Assembly (NCBI GenBank): GCA_943370355.1
Contig: CALRQP020000004.1
Coordinates: 85,037-149,036, forward strand
DNA from: JADCGM01 sp943370355
Lineage (GTDB): Bacteria > Pseudomonadota > Alphaproteobacteria > Sphingomonadales > Sphingomonadaceae
Reading direction: 5' to 3'
Length of the DNA stretch: 64,000 nt
Shown here piece after piece: positions 8,235-17,666 of the stretch. The notes beneath the pieces were generated by a model. The model searched no databases and was not told the DNA's origin. It was given only the letters and a program-made list of their open reading frames with translations. A program made the position numbers and the translations under genes. Position 1 is the first letter of the stretch. Every line of letters begins with the position of its first letter.

Positions 8235-9092
8235 ATGGCGCGCTCGCACGACGGCACCGCTGTCCACGACGGCTTTCTCCGCCACGCCAGCTATTACTGG
8301 CTCAAAATCGCGACGACGATCTGCCTGATAGCCTGGCTCGCCTATCTGATGATCGACGCCAAACCGCGGCCCAATGGTGGTACGGCTTACGGCTATTTCC
8401 TCGGGACGGTCAGCGTCCTTATCATCCTGTGGCTCACCGCGCTCGGTGTCCGGAAACGCAAGATCAGCCGCGCGAAATATTCGCTCAAGGCATGGACCTC
8501 GGCGCATGTCTATCTCGGGCTATCGCTGATCGTGCTCGCGACGCTGCACACCGGGTTCCAGTTCGGCTGGAACGTCCATACGCTTGCCTATGCCGCCATG
8601 ATGGTCGTCATCGGAACCGGCATTTTCGGCATCGTTGCCTATGCGCGGCTGCCGCAGGCGCTCAGCACCAATCGCGGCGAACTCACGCAGCCGCAGATGC
8701 TGCTCAACATCGCCGCGCTCGACCGTCAGCTGCATGATGCAGCGCAGCCGCTCGACCGCCAGCATAGCGATATCGTGCGCATGTCGCTCGAAGATAGTCC
8801 GGTCGGCGGCGGGGTTCTCAGGCGCCTTCAAGGGGACCGCGCTGTCTGCGGCACCGGTCGCGCCTTCACGATCCTGAACGAGGAAATCAAGGCGGCCGGC
8901 CCGCTCGCCGACAAGCGGCTCGTCCAGATCGCCAGCCTGCTCGAACGCAAGGCGGCGGCTCTCGGCGTTGCGCGCCGTCATGTTCGTATCCGTACGTTGC
9001 TTGAAATCTGGCTTTATATCCATGTTCCAGCGACGTTTCTGCTGATCGCTGCGCTCATCGCGCACATCACCAGCGTCTTCTTCTACTGGTGA
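8235..9092 (+). CDS. Predicted di-heme b-type membrane electron carrier
   Basis: A 285-residue membrane protein with about five hydrophobic helices (residues 20-42, 52-72, 86-110, 113-137, 258-284) and a hydrophilic insert at 140-255. Two helices carry histidine pairs with 13 residues between them: His91/His105 and His263/His277. This spacing is that of bis-His heme b ligation in cytochrome b. I do not recognise the family by name; the heme assignment is inferred from spacing. It starts immediately after the stop of the flavoprotein gene and ends 7 nt before the decaheme gene, so it is the likely link between cytoplasmic iron-sulfur clusters and periplasmic hemes. Confidence 0.6.
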   Translation: MARSHDGTAVHDGFLRHASYYWLKIATTICLIAWLAYLMIDAKPRPNGGTAYGYFLGTVSVLIILWLTALGVRKRKISRAKYSLKAWTSAHVYLGLSLIVLATLHTGFQFGWNVHTLAYAAMMVVIGTGIFGIVAYARLPQALSTNRGELTQPQMLLNIAALDRQLHDAAQPLDRQHSDIVRMSLEDSPVGGGVLRRLQGDRAVCGTGRAFTILNEEIKAAGPLADKRLVQIASLLERKAAALGVARRHVRIRTLLEIWLYIHVPATFLLIAALIAHITSVFFYW

Positions 9093-9099
9093 GACGCGC

Positions 9100-10878
9100 A
9101 TGACCTTCATCATCCGCACCATCGGCCAGCGCAGCGGCGGCGGCGAAATCGTCCGCGAGCGCCCCGTCGACCAGAGTAGCATCCTGATCGGCCGCGGCAC
9201 CGACTGCGACCTCGAGGTCGCCGACCTCTCAGTCATGCTGAACCATGCGCGGGTGAAGCGGCAGGGCAATCATGTCGAGGTCGAAGCCGTTGGCGGCATC
9301 GATCTCGTCGTCGATGGCAAGTCACGTGAGCGGGCCGACTTCGGCGCCGACACGACGGCGGTCCTCAGCCTCGGCAGCCACAAGGTCACCATCGGACCCG
9401 GCGGCGGCGGCGCGACGCTCGTCACGTTGGAGCGCGTCGGCGCCTTGTCCGATGCCGCCGATGTCGCTGACGAATCGAAGGTCTTCTCACTCGTCGGTAC
9501 ACGGCTGAGCAAGCGTGCGCTCGCCTATGTGCTGATCGCCGCCACGCTGCTGCTGTTCCTCGCCTGGCCCGCGATTTCGGTGTGGATGAACCCGCCGGTT
9601 TCGCCGCTCAAGCCGCCACCACCGCATATCCAGGCCGATGTCAGCTGGACCAGCGGCCCGCTGTCGTCGGCGCATGCCGGCCTCTCCAACAATTGCGGTG
9701 CCTGCCACCAGAAGCCGTTCGTCGCGGTGCGCGATTCGGCGTGCAAAGCCTGCCATCTCGCGGTCCATGACCATGCCGATCCCAAGCGGCTCGCCGCCGC
9801 GATGTTCGACCCCTCGCTTGAGGGCAAGGGCAAGCGCGAACTCGCACATGTATTCAACCTTCCCGAGGGTGCTTGCACGAGTTGCCACAAGGAGCATGAA
9901 GGTCCGCATGGCGCTGCGATGACCAATTCGACGATGTGCGTCGATTGCCACGCCGGCCTGTCCAAGCGGCTGCCCGATGCCGTGATCGGCGACTCGTCGG
10001 ATTTCGGAACGGCGCATCCGGAGTTCCAGCCCTCGATCGTCATTGCCCCAGCTTTGAACGCACTGCCGCAGACGAAACGGGTCAAGTTCTCGCCGGAGAC
10101 GGTTGAGATCAACGGCCTGAAATTCCCGCACGACATTCATTTGCTCACGGGCGGATCGGTGGCGCGGATGGCCAAGTCGATCAAAAGCTACGGCAAGCCG
10201 CTCGATTGCCAGAGCTGCCACCATAGCGACCCGAGCGGTGCTCGCTTCGTGCCCATCGAGATGGAGCGCGACTGTTTGGGCTGCCACTCGCTGGCAATTG
10301 GCAAGTCCGGTGGCGTCGTTCGCACCCTGCGGCATGGCGATGCCGTGCAGGCGATCGCCGAGATGAAGGACTTCCTCGCCGCCAATCCCGGCGCACCGAC
10401 GCCGCCGACGCTGCGGACCCGTCCGGGAGCGCCCGAAGTGCTGCATGCCAATGTTGCGGTCCGGAGCGTCACCGCACGTGTCCGCGCTCTGTTTGAGCAG
10501 GGCGGCACCTGTTTCGAGTGCCATTCGGTGATCGCGCCCGCCTCGCCGGGGTCGCTCGACTTCCGGATCGCGCCGGTCAGCCTGCAGGACCGTTACCTGC
10601 TCAATGGCTGGTTCAGCCACGGCGATCATGCGACCGCGGCAAGCCCCTGCGAATCCTGCCATCTCGCGCGCAAGTCCAAGGAGTCGTCGGACCTGCTCGT
10701 GCAGGGCATCGCCTCCTGCCGTGAATGCCATGCTGGCGCGCATCCGAAGGGCAAGCAGATCGCGAGCGAATGCCAAGACTGCCACAGCTTCCATGCCCAG
10801 TCGCCGCTCGCCTCGCAGGTCCGTGCGGCCCGCAAGCCCGCACTGGCGCCGGCCGGCCGGGTGATGCGGACAAGTTGA
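9100..10878 (+). CDS. FHA domain - membrane helix - decaheme cytochrome c fusion
   Basis: A 592-residue protein with an N-terminal forkhead-associated fold (residues 1-110, motif LIGRGTDCDLEV then NHARV), a single membrane helix at about 139-163 after a basic stretch, and a C-terminal part with ten CXXCH motifs (first Cys199). By the positive-inside rule the FHA domain is cytoplasmic and the hemes periplasmic. The FHA Gly-Arg and His are present, but the usual Ser three to four residues before the His is not obvious (VMLNH), so phosphothreonine binding is doubtful. Extra histidines could serve as distal ligands. It is the third gene of the 5781 operon and would receive electrons from the di-heme b protein. 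Confidence 0.8.
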   Translation: MTFIIRTIGQRSGGGEIVRERPVDQSSILIGRGTDCDLEVADLSVMLNHARVKRQGNHVEVEAVGGIDLVVDGKSRERADFGADTTAVLSLGSHKVTIGPGGGGATLVTLERVGALSDAADVADESKVFSLVGTRLSKRALAYVLIAATLLLFLAWPAISVWMNPPVSPLKPPPPHIQADVSWTSGPLSSAHAGLSNNCGACHQKPFVAVRDSACKACHLAVHDHADPKRLAAAMFDPSLEGKGKRELAHVFNLPEGACTSCHKEHEGPHGAAMTNSTMCVDCHAGLSKRLPDAVIGDSSDFGTAHPEFQPSIVIAPALNALPQTKRVKFSPETVEINGLKFPHDIHLLTGGSVARMAKSIKSYGKPLDCQSCHHSDPSGARFVPIEMERDCLGCHSLAIGKSGGVVRTLRHGDAVQAIAEMKDFLAANPGAPTPPTLRTRPGAPEVLHANVAVRSVTARVRALFEQGGTCFECHSVIAPASPGSLDFRIAPVSLQDRYLLNGWFSHGDHATAASPCESCHLARKSKESSDLLVQGIASCRECHAGAHPKGKQIASECQDCHSFHAQSPLASQVRAARKPALAPAGRVMRTS

Positions 10879-10969
10879 CGCAGGTGCACATCCGCTTTGG
10901 CTTTCGAAACGTATCCATTTCAAAAGGGGCGTTGGTCTCCACCGCTTTTAACAAGGTGTTCGCCGACGC

Positions 10970-11818
10970 ATGCTGATCGCGCAAATCACAGACGTTCACA
11001 TCGGCTTTGAGCCGGGGAACCACGAAGAGTTCAACCGCAAGCGGCTGGACGCAACGATCGACGCGTTGCTGGCTATGGACAGCCCGCCGGATATGATGCT
11101 TGCGACGGGCGACCTGACCGACCTTGGGACCGCGCAATCCTATGAATGGCTGCTGGAAGGGCTCTCTCGCTGCCCCTGGCCGATCTATCCGATCCCAGGC
11201 AATCACGATCTGCGCGCGCCGTTTCTGGAAGCGTTTCCGAATACGCCGACCGCTGACGGGTTCATCCAATATGAGGTCGACGCTGGGTCCCTGCGCATCC
11301 TCATGCTCGATACGCTCGAGGAAGGTCGCCACGGCGGGGCGTTTTGCGAGCGTCGCGCGGCATGGCTGGACGGCAAGCTGTCGGAGCAGCCCGACCGCCC
11401 GACCCTGCTCGTCTCACATCACCCGCCGACCGAAGTCGGCATTGCCTGGATGTCGGCAGCGCGGCGCGAGCCATGGGTGCTGCGCTTCGAGGAAGTCGTA
11501 AAGCGCCACAGCCAGGTCGTTCGCCTGATCGCCGGCCACATCCACCGGCCGATCTTCACCGGCTGGGCCGGGACGACGCTTTCGGTCACGCCTTCGACCG
11601 CGCCACAGGTCGCGCTCGATTTGCGCGACATCAATCTGACGCCGGACGGCCGCGACATGATCATTGCCGAGCCGCCAGCCTATGCCCTGCATCGCTGGAC
11701 GGGCGACATGCTGCTCAGCCACCTCGGCTATGCCGGTAACGCACCGGTCCTGGCCCGCTACAATGATTCGATGCAGCCGCTCGTCGAGCATCTGCTGCAC
11801 GAGCGCGTCACCGTCTAA
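10970..11818 (+). CDS. CpdA-like class III cyclic-nucleotide phosphodiesterase (metallophosphoesterase)
   Basis: A 282-residue calcineurin-like metallophosphoesterase with the complete dimetal set: Asp8-x-His10, Asp48 in GDLTD, Asn78-His79 in GNHD, His150 in SHHPP, and His190/His192 in GHIH. The pattern and length fit CpdA/Icc enzymes that hydrolyse 3',5'-cAMP. It follows the decaheme gene by 91 nt on the same strand. Co-occurrence with a protein that has two cNMP domains suggests it resets the cyclic-nucleotide signal. Activity on other phosphodiesters cannot be ruled out from sequence. Confidence 0.8.
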   Translation: MLIAQITDVHIGFEPGNHEEFNRKRLDATIDALLAMDSPPDMMLATGDLTDLGTAQSYEWLLEGLSRCPWPIYPIPGNHDLRAPFLEAFPNTPTADGFIQYEVDAGSLRILMLDTLEEGRHGGAFCERRAAWLDGKLSEQPDRPTLLVSHHPPTEVGIAWMSAARREPWVLRFEEVVKRHSQVVRLIAGHIHRPIFTGWAGTTLSVTPSTAPQVALDLRDINLTPDGRDMIIAEPPAYALHRWTGDMLLSHLGYAGNAPVLARYNDSMQPLVEHLLHERVTV

Positions 11819-11844
11819 CAATTCAGCTGATCGAAATGCCGAGA

Positions 11845-11874
11845 TGACCGGGCGCGCCGCCGCGCGTCCGGTCA
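11845..11874. terminator. Hairpin between convergent operons
   Basis: A 12-bp stem (11845-11856 with 11863-11874, one G-T pair) and 6-nt loop sits between the two convergent stops and includes the stop codon of the 11872 gene. There is no T tract, so it may act only as a 3'-end stabiliser or as a bidirectional barrier. Confidence 0.5.
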
Positions 11875-14800
11875 GCGCGCCATCGAGCGGACTGGCACCC
11901 AATCCTGCTGCACCGAGCCTGTATCGCTGACACGGTAGGGAACGCCGCTGCGGTTGAGGAAGAAGCGCTCCATCTCCGGCCGGGTGAACGGGCGCGAGCC
12001 AACCCGCCCGAAGATCGCGATCTGCCCGCCGCTCTCGTCAACGCCGCGGTCACGGTCGAGGCCCTTCGACAGCGACAGTGCGGGAAACGCCGTCCGCGCC
12101 CAGGCAATGAGCTCAGGCTTCGGCGGCGGCGAGAAACCGTAGAAATTGGGCTGACTGACAGGGCTGGTCAGCTGCAGCACTTTCATGCCGTTCTTGCCAT
12201 CGGCGACATAGGCAAAGGCCGACGCATTGGTCGAACCGACAATGACATCCTCGGCATCGTTGAGCGTGCCATCCGCGGTGAAGCGTTGATAGACCCAGGG
12301 CTTCTCCGGATTGCGAACGTCGACGATGACCAGCCCCTCGCCCTTCGCCGCGACATAGGCGTAGGTGCGCGCGACATAGACGCGGCGGGCGTCGGCAAGC
12401 GGGATCAGTGCGCCCGGGACCAGTTTGGGATTGCCCGGATCGGTGATGTCGAGCGTCCGCAGCCCCTGCGCATCGGTCACGAACAGGTAGCGGAACTGCA
12501 CGGCACTCGCCTTGGCATTGTCCAGCTTCACCACCGACGTCAGCCTCGGATGAAGCGGATCGATGAGATCGAGCGTCACCAGCCCGGCGTCGGCGGCGAT
12601 ATAGGCCCAGCGCCCGGCGAGCACGATGTGGCGTGCACCCTTCAAGATGCCGCCCTCATTCCAAGTCACCGCGCGCTTCAGGAAATTGTTGCGCGGTTCG
12701 CCATCGGTCAGCGTGTTGATGTCGACTAGGATCAGGCCTTCGACCGAGTCCGTGATCGCCGCATAGCTGTAGATTTCGAGCATCGCCTGCTCTTCGTTGC
12801 TGCGGAAATCGGGATCATTCTTGTGCTTGGCCTCGCCCGCCAGCATCGCCTTGTTGCGCAGCGGGTTGACTGGCTGGTTGGTCGCCAGCGCAATGCATGT
12901 CGCATTCGTCGACGCGACATGCGTGTCGTGGCCGAGCCCTGAGAAGGGCCCCGTCAGGATCCGCTCCGACACGCCCTTGTTGCCGACGCTGGCAATGTCA
13001 TAGGCGCGGAAGCCGCCCTTCCCTTCGGCGACATAGAGATATTCGCCGCGCATCTGCAGGCAGCGCGCCGCATCGCCGGTCGGCTTGGTGACGTTGCGGA
13101 TGTCCTCGGTCGGATGCGTCTCGCCCGAGAATTTGCGCTTCCGGTCGAACACCTTGCCGCGCACCCAGTTGATGAGCTCGCGCTTGTTCGTCTCGACATG
13201 CGCCTTGTAATAATCGGGATAGGCATAGCGATGCAGATAGGAGCCGAACACCGCCTGCGGCTCGCTTACCTCAGTCACGCGCACTGCTTCGAAGCCCTGC
13301 TGCAGCCCGGTCCAGGCATAGAGGCCGACGAAATTGATGTAGTTCGTCCCCTGCAGCAGCAGCTGCGCCATGATCGCATTGTTGTCGTTCGCCGCCGACA
13401 GATGGCAGTCGGTGCAGGTCTTGGTTTCCTGTGTGCGCACAGTGTGCGGGAAGTGCGGTGCAAACGCTTGGCTCGAATAGCCCGCAGCCGAGACGGGCGG
13501 CTGCTGGAAGTAGATCAGTTCGCGGTTGATATTGGTTGAGGACAGCACGAGCGCCGAGCTTGAGCGGATCGGTGCAACGATCGAACCCTTGGTCGTCATG
13601 TGCCGTCCAAGCTGGAACATGTCGTCACGCACCACCTGAGGATTGTAGCTCGCGTAGTTGCGAGTCTCCTCGCCTTCGTATTTGTGGACCTTGGTCTTCC
13701 AGTTCGCCTCGATCGGCAGATGACAGCCGCCGCACGAGGTCGTCCACGACAGGTGGCAGCTGAAGCAGGCCATGTTGCTGTCGTCATGCGCGCGGTCCGC
13801 CTTGGCGACGCCGGGCCCGAACACGAACTGGCCGCTATCCGCACCGACGCGCGACATGAGTTTGGCGCGCGCAGCTTTGGCGTTGAAATTGGGGCTGGTC
13901 CGATCGACCGAGTCCTTGACCAGCGACACGCGCCACTCGAGCTTCGGATCGACGATCGACCGCTGGATGAGCACGCGCCGTCCGCCCTCATCGACCCACT
14001 CGAAGCGGCGCTTGCCATCAGGGTTACGCAGCAGCGTCAGGTCGGTGCCGTCCGGTCCCGCAGCCGGCCCCGACGTGTGCAGGTTCGGCAGTGCGTCAAC
14101 AGTGCCATGGCAGTCCTTGCAGCCGATCTCGACCGCATTAGCGACTTCGCCGTGGATATAGCCATTGCCATGGCTGTCCTGCGCGAAGTGGCAGTCGGCG
14201 CACTGGAACCCCTTCTCGGCATGGATGTCCATCATATGGACCGACTTGCCGGCATTGGTGCCCACGGGGACGAATTGCCCCTCGCCCTTCTTGCGGAATT
14301 TCTCGGGGTCGTCGTTCGCGACAATGTGCGCGGTATCGGTCCCATAGGTGGCCATATTGCCATCCTTGTCGAGCAGATTGCCCTCGCGATCGCGCTTGAA
14401 AATGCCGCGGAAGTTCCAGCCATGACCGTGATAGTCGGCGAACTGCGTGTCCTTGTTGCCCGCGTTCACGTCATAAACATCGCGCACGAACTCCGGATCG
14501 GACCATTTGCCGCGAACCGACGCGCCCTCGGGATTTCGCTCGAGCGTTTCATGCATCTCGGCAGCGGTCGGATATTTCTGCTTCTCCGGCCACATGCGCG
14601 GCGCGTCCGACTCATAGTCCCACATCGTGTAGCCGAGGTAGCTGTTCACGAAGATATTGGGCTGGTGCATGTGGCAGTTCATGCACTGCGAGCTCGGGAT
14701 CGAGCGGGTGAATTCGTGGCGGATCGGGTGGCCGCTCTCGTCCTTCGGGATGGTCGGATCGGCGCTGAAACTCTTGCCGTCGCGGCCGAATTCCGACCAG

Positions 14801-15855
14801 GTCAGGCTGTGCCGCGGCTCGCGGTCGTTGGCATAAACGACATGGCAGGCCGCACAACCCGAGCTGCGATAGTCGCCCTGTTGATCGTTGGTGCCGAGGA
14901 ACCAGGTGAAAGGATCGTTCAAGCGGGTCTTGTGGATGTTGAGGATCGGCACCGAAATGCGCAGGCCGGTGCCCGGACCGCGGTTCGACTGGCGGATGTC
15001 CGGACGGCCGGGCTCTTCAAGACGCTGCAAAGCGCCGTTCGAGTTCGGCAGGCCGATTTCCGGGAACTGCGTGTTGATGTTGCGGCCGCCGCGCTCGAAC
15101 ACGCGGAACACGTCGCCAGGCGGCACGACATGCCAGGTCGGCAGCGGCACGAGGAAGGGCAGCACGCCGCGCGCCTTCATCTCCGGTGTCAGCGTTCCCG
15201 GCGGATTGCCCGCCGACAGCAGCTTCGCAGGCTCGCCCTCGGGCGTATAGGCCTCGCCAGCGATATAATGTTTGAACGGCAGAATGCCGTTGTTGTAGGC
15301 GCCGCCGCCCCACAGCATGACACCCGTTGCCATCATCGAGCGCTCGGCGGCTTCGATCGTCTCCATGTGACAGGCACCGCACGACAGGCGCGCGACGCGA
15401 TAGTCCGATGGATTTACGAAGCGCAGGAACTCAGGCGATTCCTTGTTGAGCAATGTGTAGCTGCGCTTCGGATTGGCGCTTGACGGATAATGCCAGGCCC
15501 CCGGGAAGCGCGGCAGCACATGCGCCTTGTCGCGCAGGCCCGCATAGCTTGGATCGGTCTTCGGCAGATTTGTCGCCAGGATCGACGCATTGCCGCCGTG
15601 GCAATCGGTGCAGCCAAGCACAACCGCGCCGGACTTGTGCATCGTCCAGGCGTCACCCGACGTGTGGCACGATTTGCAGCCAACGCTCTTCGTTTCCGCG
15701 TCGTCCCAGCTCTGCATTTTCGGGGCCGGCGGCGTCACCGCATAGACGCGATGCTGCGGCTTCTCGCCTTCGCTAGCAAACAGATGTGCGGAGCCGAACA
15801 GCGCCACCGCTGCCATCGCCATCAGCCCGTTCCGGATCGCTGCGCCCCACTGCAT
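11872..15855 (-). CDS. Decaheme cytochrome c with C-terminal LVIVD-repeat propeller
   Basis: A 1327-residue exported protein: a Sec signal peptide ends near residue 28, ten CXXCH motifs lie between Cys60 and about residue 800, and residues 1030-1230 carry repeats of the LVIVD type (GLILVDI, GLVTLDL, GLRTLDI, GLVIVDV, GMKVLQL) expected to form a beta-propeller. A short disordered-looking segment PALSLSKG near the C-terminus derives from a dispersed repeat (12061-12090). No lipobox is present. It is the last gene after the pentaheme and barrel genes, one nucleotide from the barrel stop. Likely periplasmic or surface electron carrier or terminal reductase; the substrate is unknown. Confidence 0.8.
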   Translation of the reverse strand: MQWGAAIRNGLMAMAAVALFGSAHLFASEGEKPQHRVYAVTPPAPKMQSWDDAETKSVGCKSCHTSGDAWTMHKSGAVVLGCTDCHGGNASILATNLPKTDPSYAGLRDKAHVLPRFPGAWHYPSSANPKRSYTLLNKESPEFLRFVNPSDYRVARLSCGACHMETIEAAERSMMATGVMLWGGGAYNNGILPFKHYIAGEAYTPEGEPAKLLSAGNPPGTLTPEMKARGVLPFLVPLPTWHVVPPGDVFRVFERGGRNINTQFPEIGLPNSNGALQRLEEPGRPDIRQSNRGPGTGLRISVPILNIHKTRLNDPFTWFLGTNDQQGDYRSSGCAACHVVYANDREPRHSLTWSEFGRDGKSFSADPTIPKDESGHPIRHEFTRSIPSSQCMNCHMHQPNIFVNSYLGYTMWDYESDAPRMWPEKQKYPTAAEMHETLERNPEGASVRGKWSDPEFVRDVYDVNAGNKDTQFADYHGHGWNFRGIFKRDREGNLLDKDGNMATYGTDTAHIVANDDPEKFRKKGEGQFVPVGTNAGKSVHMMDIHAEKGFQCADCHFAQDSHGNGYIHGEVANAVEIGCKDCHGTVDALPNLHTSGPAAGPDGTDLTLLRNPDGKRRFEWVDEGGRRVLIQRSIVDPKLEWRVSLVKDSVDRTSPNFNAKAARAKLMSRVGADSGQFVFGPGVAKADRAHDDSNMACFSCHLSWTTSCGGCHLPIEANWKTKVHKYEGEETRNYASYNPQVVRDDMFQLGRHMTTKGSIVAPIRSSSALVLSSTNINRELIYFQQPPVSAAGYSSQAFAPHFPHTVRTQETKTCTDCHLSAANDNNAIMAQLLLQGTNYINFVGLYAWTGLQQGFEAVRVTEVSEPQAVFGSYLHRYAYPDYYKAHVETNKRELINWVRGKVFDRKRKFSGETHPTEDIRNVTKPTGDAARCLQMRGEYLYVAEGKGGFRAYDIASVGNKGVSERILTGPFSGLGHDTHVASTNATCIALATNQPVNPLRNKAMLAGEAKHKNDPDFRSNEEQAMLEIYSYAAITDSVEGLILVDINTLTDGEPRNNFLKRAVTWNEGGILKGARHIVLAGRWAYIAADAGLVTLDLIDPLHPRLTSVVKLDNAKASAVQFRYLFVTDAQGLRTLDITDPGNPKLVPGALIPLADARRVYVARTYAYVAAKGEGLVIVDVRNPEKPWVYQRFTADGTLNDAEDVIVGSTNASAFAYVADGKNGMKVLQLTSPVSQPNFYGFSPPPKPELIAWARTAFPALSLSKGLDRDRGVDESGGQIAIFGRVGSRPFTRPEMERFFLNRSGVPYRVSDTGSVQQDWVPVRSMAR
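12061..12090. repeat. Remnant of a dispersed repeat inside the decaheme gene
   Basis: The segment reading CCCTTCGACAGCGACAGTGC is a degenerate form of the common sphingomonad intergenic repeat built on CTTCGACA-GCTCAG. It is translated in frame on the minus strand as PALSLSKG. Recognised by resemblance only. Confidence 0.45.
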
Positions 15856-15856
15856 G

Positions 15857-17659
15857 TCAGTAACTCAATACCACGTTGAGAAGGACCGAATAGAAACGCT
15901 TGTCGCGCCCGGCGCTGGAGAAAAGGTCGGTGAACCCCTTGCCGGGATCGAACACCGCTGCCGAGGTGCGCACGACGATATTCTGCGTGAACTTCGGCCG
16001 CCAGATCGTTGCAACTGACGCATCGAGACCAAGTGCGCGCGGGATCGAGCCTTCCTGCCGCAGCGCCTGCACGACAGCAGTATTGGCGAACCACAGATGG
16101 TTGAGGTTACCGGACACGCGGAACGTCGGCGTCAGGTCGAAGTCGGCGCCTGCCCCGAGAAGCATGGTGCCGGGGTTGTTGAAGTTGGACTGGCCTTCGT
16201 CCTTCGACGAGCGCAGCGAATTGAGCACGCCATTGCGCCCGTTCACGCCGACCGCGCGCGCGCCGCCCGCAAAGGGGATCGTCTGGCGGATCCAATAGCT
16301 CGTGTCCGCTCCCGCGAATTGCGGGTTCTCGAGAATCGCGTCGAAGCCATGCTCGGTATTGTCATAAGGATTGCCGTCGCCGGTCGCGTAGAGCGCCGAC
16401 AGGCGGAAGCGCGCCCAGTCGACATCGATCGATGGCTCGACAGCGCCGAAGAAGGCGCGGATTTTGGCAGTCTTGCCCGTGAAGATGCTGTTGCGGTCCT
16501 CGCCGAGCGCGCCATAAGCCGAGGCGGTGACATTAAGCCGACCCCAGCGTCCGTCCGCGTTGTAGCCGAGATAGACGACATCATAGTCGCGGCCGCGCAG
16601 GTCGCCGATCAGCGCCGGGCGCGACGGAAAGCCGTTCTTGTCGACGTAAATCTCATCGCCTTCGCGGTTGAGATTGTAGATCGCGGTGACCTGGCTGGTC
16701 AGGCCGGGAACCGGCAGGTCCTGCCGGTAAAGACTGCCGACGAACACATAGTCCTTGCGCAACTTCTGGCCGAAGTCGTTCAGGCCGGAGTTGCTGTCCT
16801 TCTCGATGCGTCGGAACGCTGCGAGATTATATTGGAAGCGGTTGCCGTCGCGGTTGCCGAACAGGCGGACGCCCAGCTGGTTGTCCTGGAACAGGAAGCC
16901 GCGGAAATCCGACGAGAAGGGCTGAATGCCGACGCGTAGCGAGTCGAAGTCGTAGCGATCCGACACGTTGCGGATGTGATAATCGATGAAGGCTTCCTGG
17001 ACGCCGAGGAAGTTGTCGTTGCGGTTGCTGTGGCGCGACGGCAGCACGGACAGCACGCGCTTCTCGTCAACCTCGACATGATTGTAATTATAGGCGAGCG
17101 CGACGCGGAATTCATATTCCGGGGGCTTGAACGCGGTCGATCCCTTGATCAGCGACGCACCGACGATGAACGTCTGCGCGAGCACGAGGCTGCGCGAATG
17201 GCCGAACACATCAATGCTGCCGGGACGCGACGTCGTCTGGTTGCCGACCGGGATCGGGAAGCTGCGCGGCTCGATGACCGTGTCGGAAATCGCATTGAGC
17301 GCGAGGAACCAGTCCTCGGTGCCTTTGATCGGCCGGTCGCCCTTCAGCGGGTTCTGATTATAGGGATCGAACCAGCGCGCATGCACGCCGAGCGCTTCGG
17401 CCAGACGCCAGCGGTCGGGCACCGGGATATGATCGTGCGGGAACGCCTCCGGTGCAGGAGCCCGCACCGCGCCGCGATTCTCCGGCACCACGACGGGCTC
17501 GGGCAATTCGGTGACCGGTCCCGGACGACGCCGCTCGACAACGGGTGCCGGGGGTTCGGCAGGCTGGGCGGCAACCGCCGCAGCCGCAGCATTGCCACCG
17601 CCGTGCGGGTCCTCATCCGCCGCGAAGGCGAGAAGCATGGCGGCGACTGCGATACTCAT
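15857..17659 (-). CDS. Outer-membrane beta-barrel protein of the cytochrome operon
   Basis: A 600-residue protein with a short signal segment (MSIAVAAMLLAFA), a proline-rich linker at about 25-70, and then alternating amphipathic strands rich in Tyr, Phe, Asn and Asp that end in VLLNVVLSY, an aromatic C-terminus typical of barrel insertion. There are no cysteines, so no heme and no CXXC as in MtrB. It lies between two multiheme cytochrome genes (7 nt after one, 1 nt before the other), which is the layout of porin-cytochrome modules. I infer that it carries a cytochrome through, or docks one at, the outer membrane; an ordinary porin or substrate channel is the main alternative. Confidence 0.65.
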   Translation of the reverse strand: MSIAVAAMLLAFAADEDPHGGGNAAAAAVAAQPAEPPAPVVERRRPGPVTELPEPVVVPENRGAVRAPAPEAFPHDHIPVPDRWRLAEALGVHARWFDPYNQNPLKGDRPIKGTEDWFLALNAISDTVIEPRSFPIPVGNQTTSRPGSIDVFGHSRSLVLAQTFIVGASLIKGSTAFKPPEYEFRVALAYNYNHVEVDEKRVLSVLPSRHSNRNDNFLGVQEAFIDYHIRNVSDRYDFDSLRVGIQPFSSDFRGFLFQDNQLGVRLFGNRDGNRFQYNLAAFRRIEKDSNSGLNDFGQKLRKDYVFVGSLYRQDLPVPGLTSQVTAIYNLNREGDEIYVDKNGFPSRPALIGDLRGRDYDVVYLGYNADGRWGRLNVTASAYGALGEDRNSIFTGKTAKIRAFFGAVEPSIDVDWARFRLSALYATGDGNPYDNTEHGFDAILENPQFAGADTSYWIRQTIPFAGGARAVGVNGRNGVLNSLRSSKDEGQSNFNNPGTMLLGAGADFDLTPTFRVSGNLNHLWFANTAVVQALRQEGSIPRALGLDASVATIWRPKFTQNIVVRTSAAVFDPGKGFTDLFSSAGRDKRFYSVLLNVVLSY

Positions 17660-17666
17660 CGCGCGG

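Noticed and set aside
13600..15483. 627-codon open frame on the plus strand
   Set aside because: Antisense to the decaheme LVIVD gene; no domain or signal is visible in its translation.
15857..17659. Calling the barrel protein an MtrB homologue
   Set aside because: It lacks the N-terminal CXXC typical of MtrB and has no recognisable MtrB sequence; only the context is similar.
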